Positions 17,157 to 23,684 of a DNA stretch of 27,765 nucleotides are shown piece by piece (the stretch's first letter is position 1; each line of letters starts with the position of its first letter). The notes under the pieces were generated by a model that had not been told where the DNA came from, made no database searches, and was given only the letters and a program-made list of their open reading frames with translations. Position numbers and translations under genes: made by a program. Source of the stretch: an uncultured Muribaculaceae bacterium (GTDB lineage Bacteria; Bacteroidota; Bacteroidia; Bacteroidales; Muribaculaceae); contig CAJTUG010000001.1 of the NCBI GenBank assembly GCA_910579605.1, positions 128,089-155,853 on the forward strand, given 5' to 3'.

Positions 17157-17243
17157 AATCTGATTCTTTGAGTTTTGAGTTATAAAGCGGCGATTAGGAA
17201 ATGGCCATTTTCTGTGGTGCTGCTGATTTTGCGAAAGTGATTA

Positions 17244-17272
17244 TTGCAATGATTATTTTTTTATTATCTTTG
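17244..17272 (+). promoter_or_regulatory. Orphan Bacteroidetes promoter in a gene-free gap
   Basis: A -33 TTG (17244-17246) is 18 bases from a -7 box TATCTTTG (17265-17272). There is no plus-strand protein gene downstream before the strong terminator at 17375-17415. A short inverted repeat, ATTATC at 17263-17268 and GATAAT at 17280-17285, spans the -7 box and the likely start site, and could be an operator. Confidence 0.6.
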
Positions 17273-17278
17273 CCGGAG

Positions 17279-17415
17279 TGATAATCAGAGTAAAATCGGT
17301 AACTTTAAGAAGTTCCATAACTAATGTTTATGCTCTCCAAAATTGCTGTAAGCCCATATTAAATAATAATTAAGAAACAAGAAAAGTCCTCCGGGGTGGA
17401 GGGCTTTTCTTGTTT
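17279..17415 (+). ncRNA. Candidate small RNA of about 135 nt
   Basis: The 328-base gap between the capA-like gene and the convergent exported-protein gene holds no convincing protein gene. It does hold a Bacteroidetes promoter and a terminator about 105 bases further on. Between them lies a small stem-loop (GGTAACTT at 17298-17305 with AAGTTCC at 17310-17316, one bulge), then an unstructured A/T-rich stretch and the terminator. The only open frame inside is a 12-codon ATG frame at 17324-17362, with no ribosome site that I can see. It does not match any RNA family I can name. The start coordinate is estimated from the -7 box. After the terminator, 17416-17484 holds only a small GTGCC/GGCAC hairpin. 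Confidence 0.5.
17375..17415. terminator. Strong 18-bp terminator hairpin, possibly bidirectional
   Basis: Arms 17375-17392 and 17398-17415 pair over 18 bases with one G-T wobble, around the loop GGGGT. The GC-rich core (TCCTCC/GGAGGG) is followed on the plus strand by TTTTCTTGTTT, and the mirror holds on the minus strand. It can therefore end both the candidate small RNA and the convergent gene at 17485-19164. Confidence 0.8.
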
Positions 17416-17484
17416 GGGTATTTGTATTAGGACGTTGGGTTTCAATGTGCCGGAGGCACGGCTGTGGGATATTTGCCCTGATGT

Positions 17485-19164
17485 TTATTTTAGGAGGTCA
17501 AGAGTTTCTTGCTGGTTTTTAATGAGTTCCTTTTGGAGTTTTATGATTTTTTGGAACTCGGAGGCATTGGAGAATGTTGAAGGAATAAATGAATACCTTA
17601 ATTCTTTTTCGTATTCTTTGATAATTTTGCGGCGACGCTTGTCTTTTTTGTATTCCAATATTTGGGAGTTTAGTTGGTCGATTTTAGCGTTATTTTCTTC
17701 GATTTCGTTGTCGAAGGTGATTGATTGTTTTAGTTTGTCGATATCTATTTTACCTTCGTTGTTGAAATGAAGGTCGGCAATGCAACGTTTTCCGTTGTTG
17801 TAGAATACTATATTAGCTTTTCCGTTTTTTACTGATGGGTTGAAAACAGTGTAGTCGGGGTTTACACCGAAAATATCTTTGTTTCTGACGACGAATATTT
17901 TCGTTCTGTCTTTCCATTTGCTGTATTGGATATCGACGCCGAACTTCCTTTTAGTATCCCATGTTTTTTTAATCAACGGCACGTTGTTGTATACCTCCTT
18001 GGCGTATGCCAGTTTCATTTCGTTGAGTTTATTTGGAAGTTTGTCTGCGAGTTCAGTTTTGAGGTGAATTTTGGATTGTGCAGATTTGCTGAATGATCCT
18101 ATGTTCCCGATAATTTCTGTTTTTGTGATTTGCGGATCAAAGATAGAGAGAGCCTGAGCGCCGAATATCTCTGCATCTTTTTTTGCGCTGATTTTCATTT
18201 CTTTGTTGTATTCGATAATTTCGTCGTGGAGGTATTTATGGTCGTTTTCGGCTTGGCGGCGGCTACGGATGCTGTCGGCTTTAGAGGACCAGTAAGTATT
18301 TCCATCACCTTCCGTAACCCAATCTTTCGGTATAATTGTTACGGCTCCTGTGGGTGTAATAGTGAGAGTGCCCCAGTCGTCGATTGACCATTTGAAATTT
18401 TGTTTAGATGATATTTGCCAAGAGTGAGGACCACCCATTACCACGTTAGTACGTCTTTTCACACGCCCGCTTGCGGTTTTCTTTTTGAGGTCGCCTCCGG
18501 AATAGGTTATGAATCGCTGAGTGTGGACGTATGGCACGAGTTTCAGAGAGCCTGTACCACCTTGGTAGAATGTGAATGAAACGCGTTCGTATCCACCGAA
18601 ATCGTCGATGTAGTATGTGCCGACGGGTTTAATATTTTTGGGTTTATACAAGTCTGCGTCGGAGAATGAGGTGAAATCGGATTGATTACCGTTTGCGTCT
18701 ACGACAGTTCCGGATACTGCTTCTACTTTTGTGTAGGGGTGCCAGTCGTAATTAGGCTTGTTTATAATAGTTTCCATATCGTCGTAGCCAGTAGTTACGA
18801 TACCATAGAAACGATCTCCGGAAGGCATGTCGAGGATAGCGTAGTAAACGTAAGGCGAAGCTAAAACATTGTGTGTAACTGATTTCCCGGTTTTTTTATT
18901 TTTTTCTACAAAAGTCTTCGGACCTTCGTTAGTGGCGGAAGCACTGAAGATTTGATCGTAATATTTCAAATCCCAATTGTTTTTATCAATGGTGAGCGAC
19001 CCTAAAGACTCGTCTGCGGGGAGGAATGTGTCGACGAAGCTGTCGTCGTATTCGCTCTTAGGGAGATCATGAAAAGACTGAGCTGATGTATTGAAACAAT
19101 TAATAAGCAGGCACGAAAAGGAAATTAATATTCCTGCAATGTTTTTGCGTTTTTTTGTGAACAT
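17485..19164 (-). CDS. Exported protein of unknown function with C-terminal coiled coil
   Basis: I do not recognise this 559-residue protein. It starts with a basic then hydrophobic signal peptide (KKRKNIAGILISFSCLLINC, cleavage probably after NTSA near residue 28). A Cys falls in LLINC, but Asn before Cys fits a lipobox poorly, so a secreted or periplasmic protein is more likely than a lipoprotein. Residues 30-300 are rich in Tyr, Gly, Thr and Asp and look beta-stranded (YERVSFTFYQGGTGSLKLVP, WGTLTITPTGAVTIIP). Residues from about 310 are helical and strongly charged. The last 90 look like a coiled coil (IEENNAKIDQLNSQILEYKK and LQKELIKNQQETLDLLK). It is divergent from the SEL1-like gene, with promoters back to back. 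It could be an envelope-associated structural or adhesion protein, but that is only a guess. Confidence 0.75.
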   Translation of the reverse strand: MFTKKRKNIAGILISFSCLLINCFNTSAQSFHDLPKSEYDDSFVDTFLPADESLGSLTIDKNNWDLKYYDQIFSASATNEGPKTFVEKNKKTGKSVTHNVLASPYVYYAILDMPSGDRFYGIVTTGYDDMETIINKPNYDWHPYTKVEAVSGTVVDANGNQSDFTSFSDADLYKPKNIKPVGTYYIDDFGGYERVSFTFYQGGTGSLKLVPYVHTQRFITYSGGDLKKKTASGRVKRRTNVVMGGPHSWQISSKQNFKWSIDDWGTLTITPTGAVTIIPKDWVTEGDGNTYWSSKADSIRSRRQAENDHKYLHDEIIEYNKEMKISAKKDAEIFGAQALSIFDPQITKTEIIGNIGSFSKSAQSKIHLKTELADKLPNKLNEMKLAYAKEVYNNVPLIKKTWDTKRKFGVDIQYSKWKDRTKIFVVRNKDIFGVNPDYTVFNPSVKNGKANIVFYNNGKRCIADLHFNNEGKIDIDKLKQSITFDNEIEENNAKIDQLNSQILEYKKDKRRRKIIKEYEKELRYSFIPSTFSNASEFQKIIKLQKELIKNQQETLDLLK

Positions 19165-19208
19165 GTTGCAAAATAAGAGATTGGATTAAATGAAGAGATG
19201 TGATGGTA

Positions 19209-19216
19209 CAAAGTTA
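19209..19216 (-). promoter_or_regulatory. -7 box (TAACTTTG) for the unknown exported protein
   Basis: The minus strand reads TAACTTTG, a TAnnTTTG match, 44 bases before the ATG at 19164. No clear -33 element is seen in the A/T-rich stretch upstream. Confidence 0.5.
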
Positions 19217-19241
19217 ATAAAAATAAAAGTAATTAAATAAG

Positions 19242-19272
19242 TTTGACGGGAGTTAATTTTGAGTTAAATTTG
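19242..19272 (+). promoter_or_regulatory. Bacteroidetes promoter for the SEL1-like gene
   Basis: A -33 TTTG (19242-19245) is 19 bases from a -7 box TAAATTTG (19265-19272). It leaves a leader of about 21 nt to the ATG at 19300. It also rules out an upstream in-frame start at 19243, which lies inside the -33 box. Confidence 0.72.
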
Positions 19273-19299
19273 CGAATGATAAACCAAAAACATTATTTG

Positions 19300-20844
19300 A
19301 TGAAAAAAATATTAAGTTTACTTATGGCCGGTATGGTGGCGGCCGGAAGCCTTTTTGGACAAAGCTACAGCAAGGAGCTTGAGAAAAAGGCTAATGGAGG
19401 CGACACTGAAGCAATGATAGAGCTTGGGGATGCCTATTATAAGGGTAATGGTATAAAGCAGGATGCCAAGAAGGCCGAGAAATGGTATAAGAAGGCCATA
19501 AAGAAGGATAATATCAAGGGCTACACGAGGATGGCTGAGCTTTATAGCTCGTGGGACGGATTGGAGAAAAATCCAGAGAAACAGGAGGAATGGCAGCTTA
19601 TGGCTGCAAGAGCCGGCGACCCCGATTGGGCAAATTTTTATGGCAACAAGTATTTTGATGAAAAGCGATATGCTGAAGCCCAATCCTTTTTTGAAAAAGC
19701 AATAAAAGGAGGAGTTACTGACAGCTACGGCAAATTGGCTTATTGTCAGGTTATAGGTCAAAGGTTGTTAGACGCTATTATTACAGCCGAAAATATAGGA
19801 GACAATATCAATGAAAAGGGCTCGAGCGACTACTACGGCGTCCAGGCTCGCAAAAGGGCTTATGCTCAGTTAGGTCATCATTACTTGGCCAGACCTACCC
19901 AAGATGACCTTCTTGAAACTGTGATTTATTGCACCGGTCTGGAATTTTCCACTATTAAGAAAAACGTTAAAAATCCCGAAGTCAAGATGCTTGAGTTATT
20001 GAAAAGTGTTGAGTTTTGTGGTAAGACTCCGGAATTTACCTATCTCAAGGGTATTGGCACGTTATTGTCGGGTAGGACAGATATGGCAATAGAATTCTTT
20101 GAAAAAGCATTTGAGCAGGGCGTCGAGAATGCCGGTATCGCACTGTATGGAATGACAAATGGCTCACAAAATTTTCATGGAAAGTTTAAACCATTTGTGG
20201 CAGACGATCCTCTTCTGAACATTTTGTCGCCATATATCCTCCATAGGTATAATGGTTGGCCGATTCGTGATGCGTTGGAAACTTCTAATACCACGAATCA
20301 AAATTTTCTGGCAAATAAACCAACATTCCATGTAAGTAATGATGAAAGATATGTAGCTATGAACCGCATACGCAAAGACTGGGCTCGTAATGGAAATATG
20401 GCGGCTCTTAAATATTGGGCCAAAGAACGTAATATGGATTATTATGAATTGGCCAAAGAATTGAATTGCTATGAGGCTCTTGCCCAAAGAGGTGACCTGC
20501 CTTCGATTTTGCATATGTATGATACTCATCGTAAAAGTAATTCTGACAAAGCAGCTTATTGGGATAAGTGTGTGCGTATTGCCATACCGGTAGGTAATCC
20601 AGCAGCCTGCACGTATCTTTACCACAAATTATACAAGAACTACGGCGACAACGGGACAATTGAATTTATAGACTACGTGATGCAGGAAAACCCGGACTAT
20701 CTAATACAATGGCTTTCTTATGATAAGATACTCGGCAAGAACGAAAAGGTGAGCATACTGCGTATGGCCGCTTCTGATACGAGCAAAGATACTCAAAAAA
20801 AGATAGAAAAAGTGTTGAAAGATGACTACGGCACGATTTTGTGA
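19300..20844 (+). CDS. Exported SEL1/TPR-like repeat protein
   Basis: This 514-residue protein has a signal peptide (MKKILSLLMAGMVAAGSLFG, cleaved near Gln21). It is followed by SEL1-like repeats: GDTEAMIELGDAYYKGNGIK with KKAEKWYKKAIKK (about 34-70), then AGDPDWANFYGNKYFDEKRY with AEAQSFFEKAIKGG (about 106-140), and a weaker one near DMAIEFFEKAFEQG. Such alpha-solenoids bind partner proteins; no catalytic motif is visible. The C-terminal half (about 330-514) has helical, less regular repeats (GNMAALKYWAKERNMDYYEL, RGDLPSILHMYDTH). ATG 19300 is chosen from the promoter and signal peptide. It is divergent from the unknown exported protein, and both may act in the envelope. The partner is unknown. 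Confidence 0.8.
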   Translation: MKKILSLLMAGMVAAGSLFGQSYSKELEKKANGGDTEAMIELGDAYYKGNGIKQDAKKAEKWYKKAIKKDNIKGYTRMAELYSSWDGLEKNPEKQEEWQLMAARAGDPDWANFYGNKYFDEKRYAEAQSFFEKAIKGGVTDSYGKLAYCQVIGQRLLDAIITAENIGDNINEKGSSDYYGVQARKRAYAQLGHHYLARPTQDDLLETVIYCTGLEFSTIKKNVKNPEVKMLELLKSVEFCGKTPEFTYLKGIGTLLSGRTDMAIEFFEKAFEQGVENAGIALYGMTNGSQNFHGKFKPFVADDPLLNILSPYILHRYNGWPIRDALETSNTTNQNFLANKPTFHVSNDERYVAMNRIRKDWARNGNMAALKYWAKERNMDYYELAKELNCYEALAQRGDLPSILHMYDTHRKSNSDKAAYWDKCVRIAIPVGNPAACTYLYHKLYKNYGDNGTIEFIDYVMQENPDYLIQWLSYDKILGKNEKVSILRMAASDTSKDTQKKIEKVLKDDYGTIL

Positions 20845-20915
20845 TTTTTTTCTTGTCGGTCTATGGATGTCTGATGATAAATAATAAGAGGTTGTCCTAT
20901 AGATGAAAAAACATG

Positions 20916-20945
20916 AAATGCCTTTCTGCGGAAGGGCATTTTTTA
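20916..20945 (+). terminator. Terminator after the SEL1-like gene
   Basis: A 10-bp stem (AAATGCCTTT at 20916-20925 and AAGGGCATTT at 20932-20941, one wobble) with loop CTGCGG is followed by further T residues. Confidence 0.75.
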
Positions 20946-21039
20946 TGCTCGTAGGGGATTGTTTTGGAATGAATAATGTAGGCGAATAGCGTGAAGGCTT
21001 GGGCTTTTGCTAAATGTTATTAAAAAAAGGGGTTTGGTG

Positions 21040-21070
21040 TTGCGAGTGGACTGGAAAAATATTAATTTTG
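21040..21070 (+). promoter_or_regulatory. Bacteroidetes promoter for the ROK kinase gene
   Basis: A -33 TTG (21040-21042) is 20 bases from a -7 box TAATTTTG (21063-21070), giving a leader of about 26 nt to the ATG at 21103. The in-frame TTG-type start at 21007 lies upstream of the promoter and is not used if this promoter is right. Confidence 0.7.
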
Positions 21071-21102
21071 GCGATTATAAACCCATAACTGAACTAAAAA
21101 CC

Positions 21103-22065
21103 ATGAAACCCTATGTTCTCGGCGTGGATATCGGTGGCACCAATACGGTGTTTGGCATTGTAGATACACGCGGCAAAGTAATAGCAAGCTCGTCTATCAA
21201 GACGCAAAAGCATGCAAATTTCGACGATTACCTTGACGAATTATATACAGAAGCAACCAGACTGATAGAGACAAATGATGCAGTGGATAAAATCCACGGT
21301 ATAGGTATTGGTGCGCCTAATGCCAACTACTATACCGGCATGATAGAGCATTGCGTTAATTTGCCATGGGGCACCAATTTGGATCTTGCCGGTCGTGTGT
21401 CGGAAAAATTCGGAATCCCCTGCGCTGTAACCAACGACGCCAATGCAGCTGCCTTGGGCGAAATGACCTATGGTGCGGCACGAGGCCTGAAAGATTTTAT
21501 TATGATAACTTTGGGTACGGGTGTAGGCTCGGGCATAGTTATCAATGGCCAGGTTGTATACGGGCACGACGGATTTGCCGGAGAGCTTGGCCATCTTGTA
21601 GTGAAGCGTAATAACGGTCGTCTATGCGGCTGTGGCCGTACCGGCTGCCTTGAGGCATATTGCTCTGCCACTGGTGTTGCCCGCAGTGCCCGAGAATTCC
21701 TTGAAATCCGCACAGAACCGTCGTTGCTTCGCAATATCCCGATAGAAGATATAACGTCGAAAGATGTTTATGATGCTGCTATGGCCGGTGATAAGCTTGC
21801 AAAGGATGTGTTTGACTATACCGGCACGATTTTGGGCGAGGCATTGGCTGATATGACAGTATTCTCGTCGCCTGAAGCGTTTATACTTTTCGGTGGCTTG
21901 GCCAAGAGCGGCGAGTTGTTGATGCGTCCGCTCCGCGAGGCTATGGATAAGAGCATGCTTGATGTGTTCAAGGGCAAGCCTAAAGTTTTATTGAGCGAGC
22001 TTAAGGAAGCAGATGCTGCAGTTCTCGGAGCTTCGGCTCTTGGCTGGGAGGCCAAAGGATTATAA
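21103..22065 (+). CDS. glcK: ROK-family glucokinase
   Basis: This 320-residue cytoplasmic sugar kinase phosphorylates glucose or a related sugar with ATP. The phosphate-1 motif DIGGTN (9-14), catalytic Asp112 in TNDANAAALGE, GTGVGSG (138-144), ELGHL (161-165) and the ROK zinc motif CGCGRTGCLE (175-184) are all in place. The C-terminal FGGLAKSGELL segment fits the adenosine-binding region. It has no DNA-binding helix-turn-helix, so it is a kinase and not a ROK repressor. Glucose is the best guess; N-acetylmannosamine or fructose cannot be excluded. It is transcribed alone from its own promoter, and I see no strong terminator directly after it. Confidence 0.9.
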   Translation: MKPYVLGVDIGGTNTVFGIVDTRGKVIASSSIKTQKHANFDDYLDELYTEATRLIETNDAVDKIHGIGIGAPNANYYTGMIEHCVNLPWGTNLDLAGRVSEKFGIPCAVTNDANAAALGEMTYGAARGLKDFIMITLGTGVGSGIVINGQVVYGHDGFAGELGHLVVKRNNGRLCGCGRTGCLEAYCSATGVARSAREFLEIRTEPSLLRNIPIEDITSKDVYDAAMAGDKLAKDVFDYTGTILGEALADMTVFSSPEAFILFGGLAKSGELLMRPLREAMDKSMLDVFKGKPKVLLSELKEADAAVLGASALGWEAKGL

Positions 22066-22186
22066 AGAATCGATAGTTTTCAATTTATGTTGATAAGTAA
22101 GTCTTAAAGATTAATGCTCATAATTGACAGAGGTGATTTGAGATGTGTATTATATCTTCGGAAAATCATCGCCTTATGGCATAAAT

Positions 22187-22194
22187 TAATTTTG
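22187..22194 (+). promoter_or_regulatory. -7 box (TAATTTTG) upstream of the decarboxylase leader
   Basis: TAATTTTG matches TAnnTTTG exactly. The -33 region (about 22163-22167) has no TTTG, which may mean activator dependence or a weak promoter. The start would be near 22200, about 165 bases before the decarboxylase ATG. Confidence 0.5.
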
Positions 22195-22200
22195 GCGGCT

Positions 22201-22263
22201 TACATTTAACTACCGTATGTGCAAGTTGAACCGTGCGAGGCAAAGTCCTTGCACGGTTTTTTT
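22201..22263 (+). promoter_or_regulatory. Candidate transcription attenuator (or short RNA) ahead of the decarboxylase gene
   Basis: About 30 bases after the predicted start there is an intrinsic terminator: a 12-bp stem, 22229-22240 with 22247-22258 (one wobble), loop CAAAGT and seven T. Just before it, GTGCAAG at 22219-22225 is a perfect complement of CTTGCAC at 22248-22254, inside the 3' arm of the terminator. The upstream strand can thus form an alternative stem that breaks the terminator, the layout expected of an attenuator. The ligand or sensor is unknown. The same stretch would also fit a short terminated small RNA. From 22264 to 22365 I see only A/T-rich sequence and a 5-bp hairpin (AGGAC/GTCCT at 22326-22339). 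Confidence 0.45.
22229..22263 (+). terminator. Intrinsic terminator between glcK and the decarboxylase gene
   Basis: Stem AACCGTGCGAGG/CCTTGCACGGTT with one wobble, 6-nt loop, then a run of T at 22257-22263. It may serve glcK by read-through, the leader of the next gene, or both. Confidence 0.8.
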
Positions 22264-22365
22264 GTGGTTGTTTTTTTATTATTTATAAAAACATTTGCTG
22301 ATTGGTAGTGTTATTAAAGAGTGATAGGACAAAAGTCCTGCAAAACTAAAATAACAACTATTATT

Positions 22366-23547
22366 ATGGCAAATACTCAACTTCAGCCGATCATGCAAAA
22401 GTTTGTTGAATTGATCGACTCCGACAACGGCAAATTGCGTAAGGCGCTTGAACAAGGACTTGAAACGGCGCACCGTCTTCGTGTAGTGGAATATGATGAC
22501 ATCAAGAACCTTGATGATTATATTGCATGGAATAACGCGAATTTGACGACTCCTTGGTTGGAGAATAAATATGGGACAGCGACCTATGAGAAATTCATGA
22601 AGATGTATTTTCTTCTTGATGTATCGCCAGTAGGTACTTTCCAGAATGCGGAAGTCCCGAGGGACACTATGGCTCCGCTGACACCTCTATCGGAGTGGAT
22701 GCGAGAATATCAGATAGCTCTTGGCGAATGGATGGATGATCCTGCGCAGCTTACGCCGGAAGTTGAGAAATCGTTTTACGATTCTGCGCCATATAATATG
22801 GATGAATATATCCGTCCTCGCGGTGGGTGGAAATCTGTCAACCAATTGTTTGGCCGTCGTGTAAAACCGGGTTATCGTCCTATTGCGGCAATAAGCGACT
22901 CACGAGTGATAGTTTCTCCTGCAGATGCGGAATATGCCGGTTTCTGGGAGGTAAACTCCGGGACTCAGGTAAATATCAAGGGTCTTTATTGGAAGATAGA
23001 AGAACTACTTGAGGGCAGTCCTTATAAGGATTGTTTCAAGGGCGGCCAATGGACACACTCATTCTTGAATACGAGCGACTACCACAGGCAGCATGCGCCG
23101 GTGGCCGGAACTATTCTTGAGTCGCGTGTAATCCAGGCAGCTGTATATGTCAAGATGGCGCTTGAGGAATATGGCAGTGACCAGAACCATGTTGTAGGCC
23201 ATACGACGGGTATAAATCCAGATGTAAAGCATCAGGTATATGCACCAGATTCGGCGGGCTATGAATTTATGCAGACACGAGGTGTCATAGTTATAGATAG
23301 CCCTATCGGTCTTGTTGCGGTTTGTCCTATAGGTATGGGTCAGGTTTCTTCTATCGTCCCGACAGCAGAAGTGGGAAGGACGCTGCATAAGGGAGAAGAG
23401 ATAAGTTATTTCCAGTTTGGCGGTTCGGATATCTGTATGGCATTCCAGGAGCAGAGCAATGTAAGCTTTATAGCAACTCCCGGTAGTCACTACCGTGTTG
23501 GCACACGTCTTGCACAGGCCTATCCTGTGATCTACAAGGGCGAATAA
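22366..23547 (+). CDS. Soluble phosphatidylserine-decarboxylase-fold enzyme, probable pyruvoyl amino-acid decarboxylase
   Basis: This 393-residue protein belongs to the PSD family, whose members cut themselves to make a pyruvoyl group. Motifs that match PSD: VSPADA with Asp187 (the self-cleavage Asp), TSDYHRQHAPVAGTI with His240 and His243, and YFQFGGSDI with Gly353-Ser354, the expected cleavage site (GGS instead of the LGST of E. coli). Residues 1-165 form a helical extension like the PSDC domain of PsiD, the fungal tryptophan decarboxylase. There is no signal peptide or membrane helix, and no phospholipid synthesis gene nearby. The next gene encodes a GadC-like antiporter. I infer a soluble amino-acid (or similar) substrate; which one is unknown. 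ATG 22366 is chosen over an upstream GTG because the PSD-like sequence begins there. A terminator follows the stop. Confidence 0.82.
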   Translation: MANTQLQPIMQKFVELIDSDNGKLRKALEQGLETAHRLRVVEYDDIKNLDDYIAWNNANLTTPWLENKYGTATYEKFMKMYFLLDVSPVGTFQNAEVPRDTMAPLTPLSEWMREYQIALGEWMDDPAQLTPEVEKSFYDSAPYNMDEYIRPRGGWKSVNQLFGRRVKPGYRPIAAISDSRVIVSPADAEYAGFWEVNSGTQVNIKGLYWKIEELLEGSPYKDCFKGGQWTHSFLNTSDYHRQHAPVAGTILESRVIQAAVYVKMALEEYGSDQNHVVGHTTGINPDVKHQVYAPDSAGYEFMQTRGVIVIDSPIGLVAVCPIGMGQVSSIVPTAEVGRTLHKGEEISYFQFGGSDICMAFQEQSNVSFIATPGSHYRVGTRLAQAYPVIYKGE

Positions 23548-23558
23548 TAAATGAGATA

Positions 23559-23603
23559 AAAAGATGCGTCGTCATTGTGCCGATCAATGTCGACGCATCT
23601 TTT
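23559..23603. terminator. Terminator between decarboxylase and antiporter genes
   Basis: A perfect 13-bp stem (AAAAGATGCGTCG at 23559-23571 and its complement at 23591-23603) is topped by a 5-bp inner stem (CATTG/CAATG). A-rich and T-rich flanks make it work in either direction. The antiporter must depend on read-through or on a promoter in 23604-23684 that I could not identify. Confidence 0.78.
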
Positions 23604-23684
23604 AATTAAAAATGATAATCGGATATGATTAATTATCAGGGGAGAGAAGTCAAGAAGGATTAACTCCTATAAAACTATTTATTT

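Noticed and set aside
17324..17362. Twelve-codon frame (MFMLSKIAVSPY) inside the candidate small RNA
   Set aside because: Too short, no ribosome site, and no gene downstream that it could regulate as a leader peptide.
21007..21102. Extended N-terminus for the ROK kinase
   Set aside because: It spans a good promoter (21040-21070), and the family sequence starts at ATG 21103.
22132..22170. Weak hairpin (GGTGATTT with AAATCATC) as a glcK terminator
   Set aside because: An 8-bp stem with a wobble and a 23-nt loop, not followed by a T-run; not convincing.
22217..22288. A 23-codon frame (MCKLNR...FLWLFFYYL) across the attenuator, rich in aromatic codons at its end
   Set aside because: The Phe and Leu codons come from the terminator T-run and A/T-rich spacer, and the aromatic codons lie after the hairpin, not before it as in a classical leader-peptide attenuator. 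No ribosome site is visible.
22366..23547. Ordinary phosphatidylserine decarboxylase for phosphatidylethanolamine synthesis
   Set aside because: No membrane segment, a PsiD-like N-terminal domain, GGSD instead of LGST, no pssA nearby and an amino-acid antiporter as neighbour all argue against it, though it cannot be excluded without assay.
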